Below, piece after piece: positions 15,108-23,821 of a stretch of 54,563 bases of DNA. Made by a program: the position numbers and the translations under genes. Source of the stretch: Chromatiales bacterium. GTDB taxonomy: Bacteria; Pseudomonadota; Gammaproteobacteria; RBG-16-57-12. The stretch is from assembly GCA_026989455.1 (NCBI GenBank), contig JALSJH010000093.1, forward strand, positions 1 through 54,563. The letters are read 5' to 3'. Within the stretch, counting starts at the first letter, position 1, and the number at the start of each line of letters is the position of its first letter. Below the pieces are notes generated by a model. That model made no database searches. It saw nothing but the letters and a program-made list of their open reading frames with translations, and was not told the DNA's origin.

Positions 15108-17008
15108 AAGCGAATGCGCTGTACCACTTCCAGCGCAAGCGGCATATCCAGCTCTGATTGCAGGATCAATTTAAATTGATCCAGCTCCTCTCGGCTCAAT
15201 ATTTCATCAACAATAAAGTCACACTTCACCACCAGCACACCGGCATGTTTAATTTCAACATTTTCAATCTGTACCTGCTTACCGGCTACGCTGTACTCGG
15301 TATGCTCCAATACCGAAAGGATTCTGGAGTCAAAAGCCATGGTGGTAAACGACAGATAGAGGGGTATGGCAACAATCAACGAGGTTGCCAAGGCATAGGC
15401 CAAGCCCTTTTTAGCACGTTTGACGGGGGAGAACCCCATAACCAAAAAAGTCAGCGATGCCGCAAAAATAATCCCCACTAGGTTGGTAATAAACAGCAGA
15501 AATGCCGGGTAGAAGATCTCCATATTCACCCAACCAAGGCCGATCCCCGCTGTGGCGAGTGGTGGCACCAGCGCAACGGCAATCGACACTCCAGCCAGTG
15601 AGCCGACAATTTTTGAGTTATTTTGCGCATACGCTGCCGCAATGCCGGATATGAGCGCGACTATCAAATCCAGCAGCGTAGGACTGAGCCTGGCAGAAAT
15701 TTCGTCGGTCAAATTCTCAAGCGGCAGTAAAAACGCAATGGTCGCCGCACTAAACAGCGCAATTAATACACCAGTGAGTACTGTTCTCATCGAACCAAAC
15801 AGCAAGCTTTGGTCACTGCGCAGTACCCCCATCGAGGTGGATACAATCGGCTGCATCAGAGGAGCCAACAGCATGGCACCAATCACCACCGAGGCGCTGT
15901 TCAAAAATAGCCCAACGGTGGCCAATACAGTACTCAAAAACATCAATATCACATAGGTTGACTCTGTTTTTCCCTGCCTTCTTAGGTCGGCGAACAGATC
16001 TTTATAGCGCTCTTCACTGGCATGGGTGAAAAATGGCAGTCTCTTTTGTGCGTAGCCCACCGCATCGGTCGTAACGGGGAGGCCCGATAGCTTAAGTGTC
16101 TCCTTATCCGATGTATCATTTGTGATTTCAGCCCAAAACTCTTCACTGGCGATGAATTGAATAGCCTGTTTTTTTACACCGAATTCCACCGGGGTTTGGG
16201 CGACTTTTTCACCATCAATCACCACATCAAGTGGCTGGACACTCTCTATAGTGAGTGATTCACTTTTGATAAATCCCACCGAGTCAGGCAAGTTGCTGTT
16301 TTTTGTTTTTTTGAAAATGGAGACGTAGAGATAGTAGAGGTAGTCCGAAATTGAGGCGGGAGAGAGCAAAAGCGCAGAAAGTTTGCCATCATTAACGGAT
16401 AAGAAATCCTGAACCAACGAGGATGCACCGGTATGATTATCGTGCTCAATGATCACCACACCACTAGCCGAAGTATTAACCTCTTGGCCTTTGGCGGTGG
16501 TTAATTTAATTTTATTCTGCTTAAGCGATTTCAGCTTTCTTAAGGCACCAAGCAATAGTTTGTATCGCTGAAAAAAGGTTATTTCGCTATAAACATCACT
16601 ACTATAAGTCAGGGGTGGCGCATCACCAATCACCGCTCCCCATAAAACAATTTCGCCATTGGCATAGAGCAGATCCAACGGTTTTGGCTCGCTCTCCAGC
16701 GCTGCTTTCAGCGACTCTTCTCTGTTTTTGGGGATTTCAAAAGTCGAACGCAGTGTGCTTTGGTTTTTCTGCGCCAACAGCGCCACACTAAAACTGTACT
16801 CGCAGGCTGTTTTTAATATCTGTTTAATCTCATCGGTACTACCACACACAATCACCCGATCAGCTGTGGTGGCTAACTCATCCGTTATGAATGCTTCAAT
16901 AGCAACCGATTTAAAGTGCGTAGCGTATTGACTCTCAGCAAGCTGCTGCGAAATATCTTCGCACTGCTGACCATAAACAAAATATATATTTCCGTTCGCT
17001 TCACTCAT
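15104..17008 (-). CDS. DUF389 membrane protein with DAGK-like N-terminal domain
   Basis: The protein has 634 residues. The C-terminal half has several membrane helices and the DUF389 core SASVVIGAMLLAPLMQPIV and GVSIAVALVPPLATAGIGL. The N-terminal 300 residues resemble the lipid-kinase (diacylglycerol kinase/YegS) fold in its second lobe: VQPLDVVIDGEKVAQTPVEF is close to the DGE-xx-xTPv segment. I cannot find the GGDGT nucleotide-binding motif, so kinase activity is doubtful. DUF389 (TIGR00341) proteins are of unknown function. The gene converges with the CcdA-like gene, overlapping by 4 bp. Confidence 0.8.
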   Translation of the reverse strand: MSEANGNIYFVYGQQCEDISQQLAESQYATHFKSVAIEAFITDELATTADRVIVCGSTDEIKQILKTACEYSFSVALLAQKNQSTLRSTFEIPKNREESLKAALESEPKPLDLLYANGEIVLWGAVIGDAPPLTYSSDVYSEITFFQRYKLLLGALRKLKSLKQNKIKLTTAKGQEVNTSASGVVIIEHDNHTGASSLVQDFLSVNDGKLSALLLSPASISDYLYYLYVSIFKKTKNSNLPDSVGFIKSESLTIESVQPLDVVIDGEKVAQTPVEFGVKKQAIQFIASEEFWAEITNDTSDKETLKLSGLPVTTDAVGYAQKRLPFFTHASEERYKDLFADLRRQGKTESTYVILMFLSTVLATVGLFLNSASVVIGAMLLAPLMQPIVSTSMGVLRSDQSLLFGSMRTVLTGVLIALFSAATIAFLLPLENLTDEISARLSPTLLDLIVALISGIAAAYAQNNSKIVGSLAGVSIAVALVPPLATAGIGLGWVNMEIFYPAFLLFITNLVGIIFAASLTFLVMGFSPVKRAKKGLAYALATSLIVAIPLYLSFTTMAFDSRILSVLEHTEYSVAGKQVQIENVEIKHAGVLVVKCDFIVDEILSREELDQFKLILQSELDMPLALEVVQRIRF

Positions 17009-17076
17009 AAACAGTCTCTTTTAACGCCATGCAAACAAGTATACACGCTCAAGGTTTCAAACCAGATATTCCAGCG

Positions 17077-19017
17077 CTATCCTGCGCTGTATTTGAGTGA
17101 GAAGGGTAAACTATCGCCGCTCCCCTGTTTTGTCTCATCAATTTCACTTAGGGAAAATAACACTCTGCTCAATGCGCCGGGTGTGCATATTTTGTGGTGC
17201 AGCATCGGAAGAGCAGCACATTGGGAGGGTTGCCAAGAGAGCATCAGGCGGCGCCCGCTGTTATGCAGTATGATTTCGCCCGATTCACTACTCAAGCCGG
17301 TGGTGCAGCTGATCATATTAGATGCGGGCTGGCCATGCTCAACATCACAGTCGAGGGTATAAAGCTCAGCTTTGGGGCCACCACTTCGATTTTCAACAAC
17401 AACCTCTTTTTGCCAGCCGCCCAATAAGGTCAATGCATGAAATCGAACGATAGCGTGCTGATGCGACCAGTTTTTCAGGCTGAATAGGACACTAACCGAT
17501 TGTTCAGCAGCATCGATGCTGATCGACTTTATAATCTCGCCATAGGGTGTTTGATGTGTTGCAGTGATCTTTAATTGTAAGGGCAACCACTCCATCATCG
17601 GCTCTGCCCACTCCAAATCGGTCACTCTGCGGTGCTCTTTGGGCAGCTCAACCACCACACAGGCACTATAAAAATCTGCCGCCAGCTCAATTGACTCAAA
17701 ATAACCTTGGCTCAAAGTACCCAGCACCGGCTCAAAGCCATGCTTTTCGAAGGCGAGAGATTCGATACTTAAACCCCGGCGCAAATTAAGCACCAGCCGC
17801 ACAAAACGATGGCTAATGGTGAGATAGATGCCCTCATCGTCATAGACTATTTGAAATGCTGAATCGACTGGCGTTGCACTCTCCTGCTCCCCTGCGGGAG
17901 GCGGCTCTTGTTGTAAAGAGGTAGCCTGCTGCTGGCAAAACAGCGCTAGCTCGGTGAGGTTATTTTGCCACCGCTCATCGCCAATATGGGTACGCAGATC
18001 ACTTGCCCAGAACTCACATAACTTACGTTGGTACTGTTCATTATCAAGGGTTCGGATCGCTTGATAGAGGCGATGGCAGAGGGTGTTCATCCAGAGATCA
18101 TTTCGCCCAGTGACGGCCCAACGACTGATGTTATATTTCGCCTGTTTTTTGACCGGAATAGGTTGCTGCACCGAGGTGAGGCGGGTCGGTTTATCGTGTT
18201 GATCCTGCTTGCACTGCAATGCAAGCGCCCGTGAAGGCAGATGCCACTGCACTTGTTTTAGCGAACAGAACAGTTGCGCAAGTCGATGCCACTCACTCTC
18301 TTGATGTTTGACCGGTTCCTCTTTAAAACGGCCCGGGCGAAAATCAAAAATCTCAGCATCATTACTATAAAGAGGCAGTGGTACCCCGCTCTGCTCTGCA
18401 CGCTTAGAGAAATAATCGAGATAGTCTTGGCGGGAGATGTCACCATGGGCATAGCGCTGGAGCTTTTGAAACAGCGTGGTATCTGACCATAAGATGGGGA
18501 GCTGTGCGCCATCACAACCCAGCGCATAGCTTGAGGGCAAGCAGCGACCATCACTCATACCAAGCGCCAGCATCACATTATCCCGATCCATTACGATCCC
18601 CCGATAACCGGCATCGGCATACAGCTCCACCATCCCTGATGAGTAGGCCATCTCATTAACCATCGCCAATGATGGCGTAATACCCAATAGCTTTTGGTAA
18701 CATGCAGTAGCTATTTTCTGATTCCACTGGTTAACCTGGTAGGGCACTAAAGGGCCAATTATTTGCGTGTAGCCACTGCCAATCAATTCGCACTGGCCGC
18801 TGTTGAGCAGTTTTTTAAATCGCGCCACCCAAGCGGGATTAATGGACTCAATGCAGTTGAGCGTCCAAGCGGTCATTTCAATCCCCAGCGGCAGTTGCTG
18901 CTGCTCTACCAGATCGAGCAAGGGGGTGTAACAGCGCTCAATAACCTCTTTCCGCTGCGCAATCGAAACAGAAGAAAAAGCGAGATTCAGATGAAAAATG
19001 GCATATACCGGGGTCAT
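17077..19017 (-). CDS. Glycoside hydrolase family 57-like protein
   Basis: The protein has 646 residues and no signal peptide. The N-terminal 250 residues look like a GH57 (beta/alpha)7 barrel: IFHLNLAFSS, CELIGSGYTQIIGPLVP and LGITPSLAMVNEMAYSSGMVELYADAGYRG. The C-terminal third is beta-rich and resembles the domain after GH57 catalytic domains in alpha-amylase and glucanotransferase members. GH57 enzymes act on alpha-glucans, so a glycogen-related role is plausible, but the catalytic residues were not identified with certainty. The start codon is only 4 bp from the end of MITE copy 4, and no good ribosome-binding site is visible there. Confidence 0.72.
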   Translation of the reverse strand: MTPVYAIFHLNLAFSSVSIAQRKEVIERCYTPLLDLVEQQQLPLGIEMTAWTLNCIESINPAWVARFKKLLNSGQCELIGSGYTQIIGPLVPYQVNQWNQKIATACYQKLLGITPSLAMVNEMAYSSGMVELYADAGYRGIVMDRDNVMLALGMSDGRCLPSSYALGCDGAQLPILWSDTTLFQKLQRYAHGDISRQDYLDYFSKRAEQSGVPLPLYSNDAEIFDFRPGRFKEEPVKHQESEWHRLAQLFCSLKQVQWHLPSRALALQCKQDQHDKPTRLTSVQQPIPVKKQAKYNISRWAVTGRNDLWMNTLCHRLYQAIRTLDNEQYQRKLCEFWASDLRTHIGDERWQNNLTELALFCQQQATSLQQEPPPAGEQESATPVDSAFQIVYDDEGIYLTISHRFVRLVLNLRRGLSIESLAFEKHGFEPVLGTLSQGYFESIELAADFYSACVVVELPKEHRRVTDLEWAEPMMEWLPLQLKITATHQTPYGEIIKSISIDAAEQSVSVLFSLKNWSHQHAIVRFHALTLLGGWQKEVVVENRSGGPKAELYTLDCDVEHGQPASNMISCTTGLSSESGEIILHNSGRRLMLSWQPSQCAALPMLHHKICTPGALSRVLFSLSEIDETKQGSGDSLPFSLKYSAG

Positions 19018-19021
19018 TTAA

Positions 19022-19177
19022 GAAAGCTCTGATTAAGTCTGGGTGGTTTTAGGCTGAGAGGAAATTGCCCTCATTTATTCCGAAATGCGCAGTAATAGTG
19101 GCTCTATAGGTTGTTTTTGGGATAAATGAGGGCGGCTTTAACCAGTATAAAACATTCATGACTTGATCAGAGCCGCC
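19022..19177 (+). mobile_element. MITE-like palindromic element, copy 4
   Basis: This is a full-length copy. The left end is GAAAGCTCTGATTAAGTC (19022-19039), and the right end finishes GATCAGAGCCGCC at 19177. The interior has GAAATGCGCAGTAATAGT and the complementary pair around GAAATTGCCCTC and GAGGGCGGCTTT. TTA flanks both ends. It fills the intergenic space between the serpin gene's 3' end and the GH57-like start codon, so the leader of the GH57-like gene is MITE sequence. Confidence 0.87.
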
Positions 19178-19200
19178 TTAAAGCACCCTAATCCCCAGCA

Positions 19201-20832
19201 TTACTCGATCAATAGCGACGACCACAGTGCAAAGCCCAAAGCTTCGGCAGCCGCCAGTTGACTCTCATAGATAACAAAGATATTGATCGCGTCGTCTGCA
19301 CCACCGCAAACTTGGATATAATCCTTACCATCACTGCCTTCCCAAGCACCGAGCACATGGATGCCAGCATCCGTAAGGATCTGCCTCATTTCCAGGTAGT
19401 CGCTACCACTCTCGTAATCACATTGCAGCGACTTTTTATCACGATAGACTTCCACTGGAGGGCTATCTCCGCAGCCCCAACCAAATCTCACGTACCAGTC
19501 AGCTTCCACCGTCACACCATCGAGGCTCTTTACTTGACCAAGATGAAGAAGCGACTCTGTACCACTTTCATACACAGCAAAGAGGAAGGGCTGCTGATCC
19601 GGCGGGTAAAAACAGGGGTTGGAGTTCGGCGGAGCCGTCATGAAAAGGCCAGCACCCAGAGGTGGTGGGTCGAGAAGATACAATGGCTCATCCTGAGTTG
19701 CGGCGAGTACTGCTGCCGTCATCGTAATGGCGTTCAACCCGCTTTCAGCCACACCCAGCTTGATGGATTGATACTGGGACTTCAGATAAAGAAAACCCGC
19801 CCCGTTAACAGGTGAAAAATCAGCCTCCTGTTCATCCTGAGCGACCTCTAGGCTAGGCAGATCACTGTCGGTCAGGATTCGTTGCAGTGAAAACAGCGGC
19901 AGGTTGAATCTGCTCTGCACTGGTGTCAAATCCGCGTTGAGTTGGCTCCAAAATACAGCATCCATACGACCACGCACCGCATCGAAGTGGCCCGCATCCG
20001 GAACAATCACCACCAGCGACAACCCCTCCTCGGCCAGCGGCACGGCAACTGCCCGGTACGCCTCGCCCTCAGCCGCCAACAGCTCACCGTCAATGCGCAG
20101 CATAGACATTTGGCGCTGCGCCTCATGCTCACCAAAGCGACCCTCGAACCGCTCAATTGTCAGGTCATCCGCCCAAGCGATCTGTAAACGAGTGGAGTGA
20201 GCAAGAATCAGACGACTAAGCGCATCAGCATCATCTAATACCTGCTGCTCATCTAACGCGCCCCCAATAAGGTTACGCGCCGAGAAAAACTCGTTTTGAA
20301 AATCCAGCCCGGCAACCTCAGAACCAAACAGTTCAGCCTGGGCCTGCAAATAGTCACGATTGAAGCGATAACCCGACTGCCCCCACAGCCAGCGCTGGCG
20401 TTCAACACTGGCAAGGCCATCTATACGTTGTTCCCACAGGCTGAGACCGGCCATAATTTCAGCGGCAGCCGAATCTGACAGCGATGGCCAGCCACCCGCT
20501 TCAGCAATCGATTGCAGGGTTTCACCCGTGGCACCTAGGGCTAGGTTTGCCAACTGCTGCTGTACATCGAAGGGAGCGATAAAACTATTCTCCTCACCCG
20601 CATGCTTCTGAAAGTGGTCGAAGGAAAAAGCTTGGTGAACCGGGGCTGGATCGACGGCAGCAGCGGCCACTAATGCATCAGGAGAGAGACGTTTGTCATC
20701 ACTCGAGTAGGATTCAAGCGTCACCTGATCATCGTCGACCGGCGGGGTACCCTCCTCAACGCAGGCGGTCAGCAATATGGCAACCATAAGGTACCCTGTG
20801 AGGGTAGTTTTATTCACTCCCAAACACACCAC
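19201..20832 (-). CDS. Serpin-family lipoprotein with C-terminal extension
   Basis: The protein has 543 residues from GTG at 20832, which follows AAGGAG with 5-base spacing; an ATG at 20892 would add 20 residues. The signal NKTTLTGYLMVAILLTAC ends in a lipobox, so the protein is anchored outside. Serpin features include AFSFDHFQKHAGEENSFIAPFDV, VAVPLAEEGLSLVVIVPD, the hinge ESGLNAITMTAAVLAA and QQPFLFAVYESGTESLLHLGQV. The reactive loop is Pro-rich and unusual (DEPLYLLDPPPLGAG). About 100 extra residues follow the serpin fold and contain several cysteines. Serpins trap serine or cysteine proteases; the target here is unknown. Confidence 0.85.
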   Translation of the reverse strand: MVCLGVNKTTLTGYLMVAILLTACVEEGTPPVDDDQVTLESYSSDDKRLSPDALVAAAAVDPAPVHQAFSFDHFQKHAGEENSFIAPFDVQQQLANLALGATGETLQSIAEAGGWPSLSDSAAAEIMAGLSLWEQRIDGLASVERQRWLWGQSGYRFNRDYLQAQAELFGSEVAGLDFQNEFFSARNLIGGALDEQQVLDDADALSRLILAHSTRLQIAWADDLTIERFEGRFGEHEAQRQMSMLRIDGELLAAEGEAYRAVAVPLAEEGLSLVVIVPDAGHFDAVRGRMDAVFWSQLNADLTPVQSRFNLPLFSLQRILTDSDLPSLEVAQDEQEADFSPVNGAGFLYLKSQYQSIKLGVAESGLNAITMTAAVLAATQDEPLYLLDPPPLGAGLFMTAPPNSNPCFYPPDQQPFLFAVYESGTESLLHLGQVKSLDGVTVEADWYVRFGWGCGDSPPVEVYRDKKSLQCDYESGSDYLEMRQILTDAGIHVLGAWEGSDGKDYIQVCGGADDAINIFVIYESQLAAAEALGFALWSSLLIE

Positions 20833-20892
20833 TTTGACTCCTTCCAATATCGATATAAACAAGCCATAAGCGTACCACAAAAAGGGCTTCAA

Positions 20893-21187
20893 CCTACTCT
20901 ACTGCATTTGAGGCGACCTAATCCCCGCAATCAGCGGGATCAAATCAGTCTCGCATAGGTTTACTTTCTTTTTCTCTTGGTCGAGAGCTGAAGGTACCCG
21001 TTACCGTAGTCTCGATAAAACCGATGCGACTCTCCCCAGCGTAGCTGGGGGTTTACCCAATTGAATTATCTATTCAGTGTGTTTTGATTTTGCTACAAAT
21101 TGAGGCAAAGATAAATACGCTGAGCAGCTACTCCAGATGCTTCACAAGTTTTTGGAAACTTATGAAACATCCAAATGATAGCCCTTC
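20893..21187. other. Intergenic region with two REP-like hairpins
   Basis: No open reading frame is convincing here. An imperfect stem lies at 20921-20940 (ATCCCCGC with GCGGGAT). A perfect 7-bp stem CCCCAGC-GTA-GCTGGGG lies at 21034-21050. Neither has a clear T-tract. The second resembles short GC-rich REP hairpins of other gammaproteobacteria and the one at 50740. Confidence 0.5.
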
Positions 21188-22306
21188 TCAAGAAGCCGTT
21201 ACAAAGCTTTTCAGATCCACCATTTGACGTCGCGCACCCCAACCACCTGGCCGTGCTTCAAAATAGCCAGCACAGGGGGTGTCGCAGAAGCGACAATGCC
21301 CCTGCGAAGTCAGGTTCCACTCAGAGAGTTGGTACCAATCCCGGCCAATTAACATCTCACCACAGTGGTCGCAATAGGTGCTCTCTCCGGCTTTATCGTG
21401 CAGGTTTCCGGTATAGACATAATGCAGGCCGTTATCGAGTGCGATTTTCCGCGCCCTCTGTAGGGTTTCAAAGGAGGTTGATGGCCTGTCCATCATCTTA
21501 TAATCAGGGTGGAAGGCGCTAAAGTGTAGCGGCACATCGGGCCCCAGCTGCTCGACTACCCACTGGCTGAGCTGCTGCAACTCCTGATCTGAATCATTTT
21601 CACCGGGAATCAGCAGTGTCGTGAGTTCCAACCAGACATCCGTCTCATGTTTAATATATTGAATAGTCTCTAGTACCGTCTGCAAATGCCCTCCGGTGAG
21701 TTTGTGGTAAAACGGCTCACGCATCGATTTGAGGTCAATATTCACCGCATCCATATTTTTATAAAACTCAGCACGGGGAGCTTCACACACATAACCGGCA
21801 CTAACAGCTATCGACTTTATCCCCTGCTCTGCACACGCCTGGGCAACATCAATCGCATATTCGTGAAAAATAACCGGGTCATTGTAGGTGTAGGCGACAC
21901 TGCGGCACTTTAGCGCCACCGCAGCCCTTGCAATTAACTCGGGAGAAGCAGCATCTGCCAGGGTATCGACCTCCCGAGACTTGCTGACATCCCAATTCTG
22001 GCAAAATTTACAGGCCAAATTACAACCCGCTGTGCCAAATGAGAGCACCGGGGTGCCTGGTAGAAAATGGTTAAGTGGCTTTTTCTCAACAGGGTCGATG
22101 CAGTAGCCACTTGAGCGACCATATGTGGTTAATACAATGGCGTTATTCACATTAGCCCGTACAAAGCAGAATCCGCGCTGCCCTGTTTTCAACTGGCAAA
22201 AGCGTGGACAGAGATCACACTGCACCCGGCCATCATCCAGCAAGTGCCAGTAACGAGTTGGCCATGGGTGATCAAGCGCATCCTGATAATCATCTTTCAC
22301 TGTCAT
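21188..22306 (-). CDS. amrS: AmmeMemoRadiSam system radical SAM enzyme
   Basis: The protein has 372 residues. GCNLACKFCQNW holds the radical SAM CxxxCxxC (Cys95, Cys99, Cys102) that binds the 4Fe-4S cluster. An N-terminal set CDLCPRFC plus CFV (Cys30, 33, 37, 47) and a C-terminal set CDHC ... CRFCDTPC may bind further metal. This layout is that of the AmrS/PflA-like proteins that occur with MEMO and AMMECR1 proteins. The ATG follows a near-perfect Shine-Dalgarno, GGAGGTGATGAT. The gene diverges from amrB-amrA, which completes the three-protein system. Its reaction is not established. Confidence 0.92.
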   Translation of the reverse strand: MTVKDDYQDALDHPWPTRYWHLLDDGRVQCDLCPRFCQLKTGQRGFCFVRANVNNAIVLTTYGRSSGYCIDPVEKKPLNHFLPGTPVLSFGTAGCNLACKFCQNWDVSKSREVDTLADAASPELIARAAVALKCRSVAYTYNDPVIFHEYAIDVAQACAEQGIKSIAVSAGYVCEAPRAEFYKNMDAVNIDLKSMREPFYHKLTGGHLQTVLETIQYIKHETDVWLELTTLLIPGENDSDQELQQLSQWVVEQLGPDVPLHFSAFHPDYKMMDRPSTSFETLQRARKIALDNGLHYVYTGNLHDKAGESTYCDHCGEMLIGRDWYQLSEWNLTSQGHCRFCDTPCAGYFEARPGGWGARRQMVDLKSFVTAS

Positions 22307-22337
22307 ATCATCACCTCCAGAGTAGTGCTACACACTG

Positions 22338-22353
22338 CTATACTTGAGTATAG
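22338..22353. promoter_or_regulatory. 16-bp dyad between divergent amr genes
   Basis: CTATACT-TG-AGTATAG is a perfect inverted repeat with a 2-base centre, lying between amrS and amrB. Its symmetry and position suggest a shared operator for both transcripts. The regulator is unknown. Confidence 0.5.
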
Positions 22354-22382
22354 AAGATGACTGTAAGGGTGGGGATGACAAC

Positions 22383-23168
22383 ATGAAAGTGAGCAGAAAG
22401 CCGGCGGTTGCGGGAACCTTCTACCCTGACGATCCTCAGGTACTTGCTTTAATGGTGGATGAGCTCCTGGCTCAGAACCCTGGACGGTGTGCTCGGCCAA
22501 AGGCACTGATTGTGCCCCACGCCGGTTACATCTACTCCGGTGCGATTGCTGCTAGCGCCTATAACACGCTGCATCCCCTGCGTGACAGCATTCGCCGAGT
22601 GGTCTTACTGGGTCCCTCACACTACGTCGCATTCCACGGGCTTGCTTACAGTGAGGCGGATGCTTTTGCCACCCCATTAGGAGCCGTCGAGCTAAACAAA
22701 AAAGATCTCCCGCTAATTCAGAGCCTTCCACAGGTAAAACAGCTGGAGCAAGCCCACCAACGGGAACACAGTCTAGAGGTGCAGCTCCCTTTTTTACAAC
22801 GCACGCTGGCACGGTTCACACTGCTGCCGCTGGTGGTTGGTGAAGCCTCGGCCAAAGAGGTAGGTGAGGTTTTAGAGCGACTGTGGGGCGGCGACGAAAC
22901 ACTGATAGTCGTGAGCTCAGACCTGAGCCACTACCTTAGCTATTCAGAGGCAAAAATGGTTGATTTGGCCACCAGTCAGGCAATTGAAAAACTGAACACA
23001 GCGGGCATTGGCGCAGAGCAGGCGTGTGGACGAACACCTATTATCGGGCTGTTAAACAGAGCCAAAGCCCACCACCTACAGGTGACTACCTTAGATCTAC
23101 GCAACTCAGGAGATACCGCAGGCACAAAAGATCGTGTGGTCGGATATGGTGCCTATGTCTTACAATAA
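22383..23168 (+). CDS. amrB: AmmeMemoRadiSam system protein B (MEMO family)
   Basis: The protein has 261 residues from the ATG at 22383, behind GGTGGGG. MEMO-family features are RKPAVAGTFYPDD, IVPHAGYIYSGAIAASAY, VVLLGPSHYV, REHSLEVQLPFLQ and VVSSDLSHYL. The conserved His residues in PHAGY and GPSHY match the metal-binding site of the nonhaem-iron dioxygenase-like fold; human MEMO1 binds iron or copper there. It overlaps the start of amrA by 14 bp, so the two are co-expressed. The partner AmrS is encoded divergently. Confidence 0.92.
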   Translation: MKVSRKPAVAGTFYPDDPQVLALMVDELLAQNPGRCARPKALIVPHAGYIYSGAIAASAYNTLHPLRDSIRRVVLLGPSHYVAFHGLAYSEADAFATPLGAVELNKKDLPLIQSLPQVKQLEQAHQREHSLEVQLPFLQRTLARFTLLPLVVGEASAKEVGEVLERLWGGDETLIVVSSDLSHYLSYSEAKMVDLATSQAIEKLNTAGIGAEQACGRTPIIGLLNRAKAHHLQVTTLDLRNSGDTAGTKDRVVGYGAYVLQ

Positions 23169-23742
23169 ACAGCTCCTAGAAAGCCATACAAAGCAGCCGC
23201 TACTCTCCCTGGCCAGAGAGTCCATAATATATGGCTTGCTGCACCATCAGCCGGCTACGGTAAAACTCGACCGCTACCCAAAAACGCTCCAACAGCGAGG
23301 AGCAAGTTTTGTGACACTGGAAAAGCAGGGTATGTTACGGGGCTGTATCGGCACACTTGAAGCCTATCGACCGTTGGCTATTGATGTAGCGGAGAATGCC
23401 TTTGCCGCCGCTTTTCGTGACCCTCGCTTCACCCCCGTGCAAGCGGATGAGATTAACGATTTACAGATCCACATATCGCTACTTACCCCACCGGAGCCAC
23501 TCCCGGCTAAAGATCAAGCCGAGCTGCTACACCGACTACAACCGGGCATAGATGGCATTATTCTGCATGAGGGCAACCATCGCGCAACCTTTCTCCCCTC
23601 AGTATGGGAGAGCCTGCCAGAGCCACACCAGTTTATTACTCAACTCAAACTAAAAGCAGGCCTGCCGGCGGATTACTGGTCTGAAACACTCCACTTTGAA
23701 CGCTATCAAACCATTGGCATTAAAGCACCCTTCACTCAATAA
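23155..23742 (+). CDS. amrA: AmmeMemoRadiSam system protein A (AMMECR1 family)
   Basis: The protein has 195 residues from the ATG at 23155, inside the end of amrB. The AMMECR1 signature appears as GASFVTLEKQGMLRGCIGTLEAYRPL, the RGCIG hexapeptide region being the most conserved part of the family. FAAAFRDPRFTPVQADEI and LHEGNHRATFLPSVWESLP also match. It is predicted cytoplasmic. The function is not known beyond its association with the MEMO and radical SAM partners. Alternative starts 3 or 7 codons upstream exist. Confidence 0.9.
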   Translation: MSYNKQLLESHTKQPLLSLARESIIYGLLHHQPATVKLDRYPKTLQQRGASFVTLEKQGMLRGCIGTLEAYRPLAIDVAENAFAAAFRDPRFTPVQADEINDLQIHISLLTPPEPLPAKDQAELLHRLQPGIDGIILHEGNHRATFLPSVWESLPEPHQFITQLKLKAGLPADYWSETLHFERYQTIGIKAPFTQ

Positions 23743-23783
23743 CGAGGCGGTATAAAGACCTCTGGCTTACACGTTCCCCCGTA

Positions 23784-23821
23784 GGAATCAGATCAACACT
23801 CATGATTTGATCAGCGTTTCC
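23784..23821 (+). repeat. MITE derivative of about 38 bp overlapping a gene 3' end
   Basis: The right 28 bp (23794-23821, CAACACTCATG followed by ATTTGATCAGCGTTTCC) match the right end of MITE copy 2 with few changes. The left side, GGAATCAGATCAA, looks like a damaged left end. The last codons and the TGA (23800-23802) of the minus-strand hydantoinase-type gene lie within it. Confidence 0.65.
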
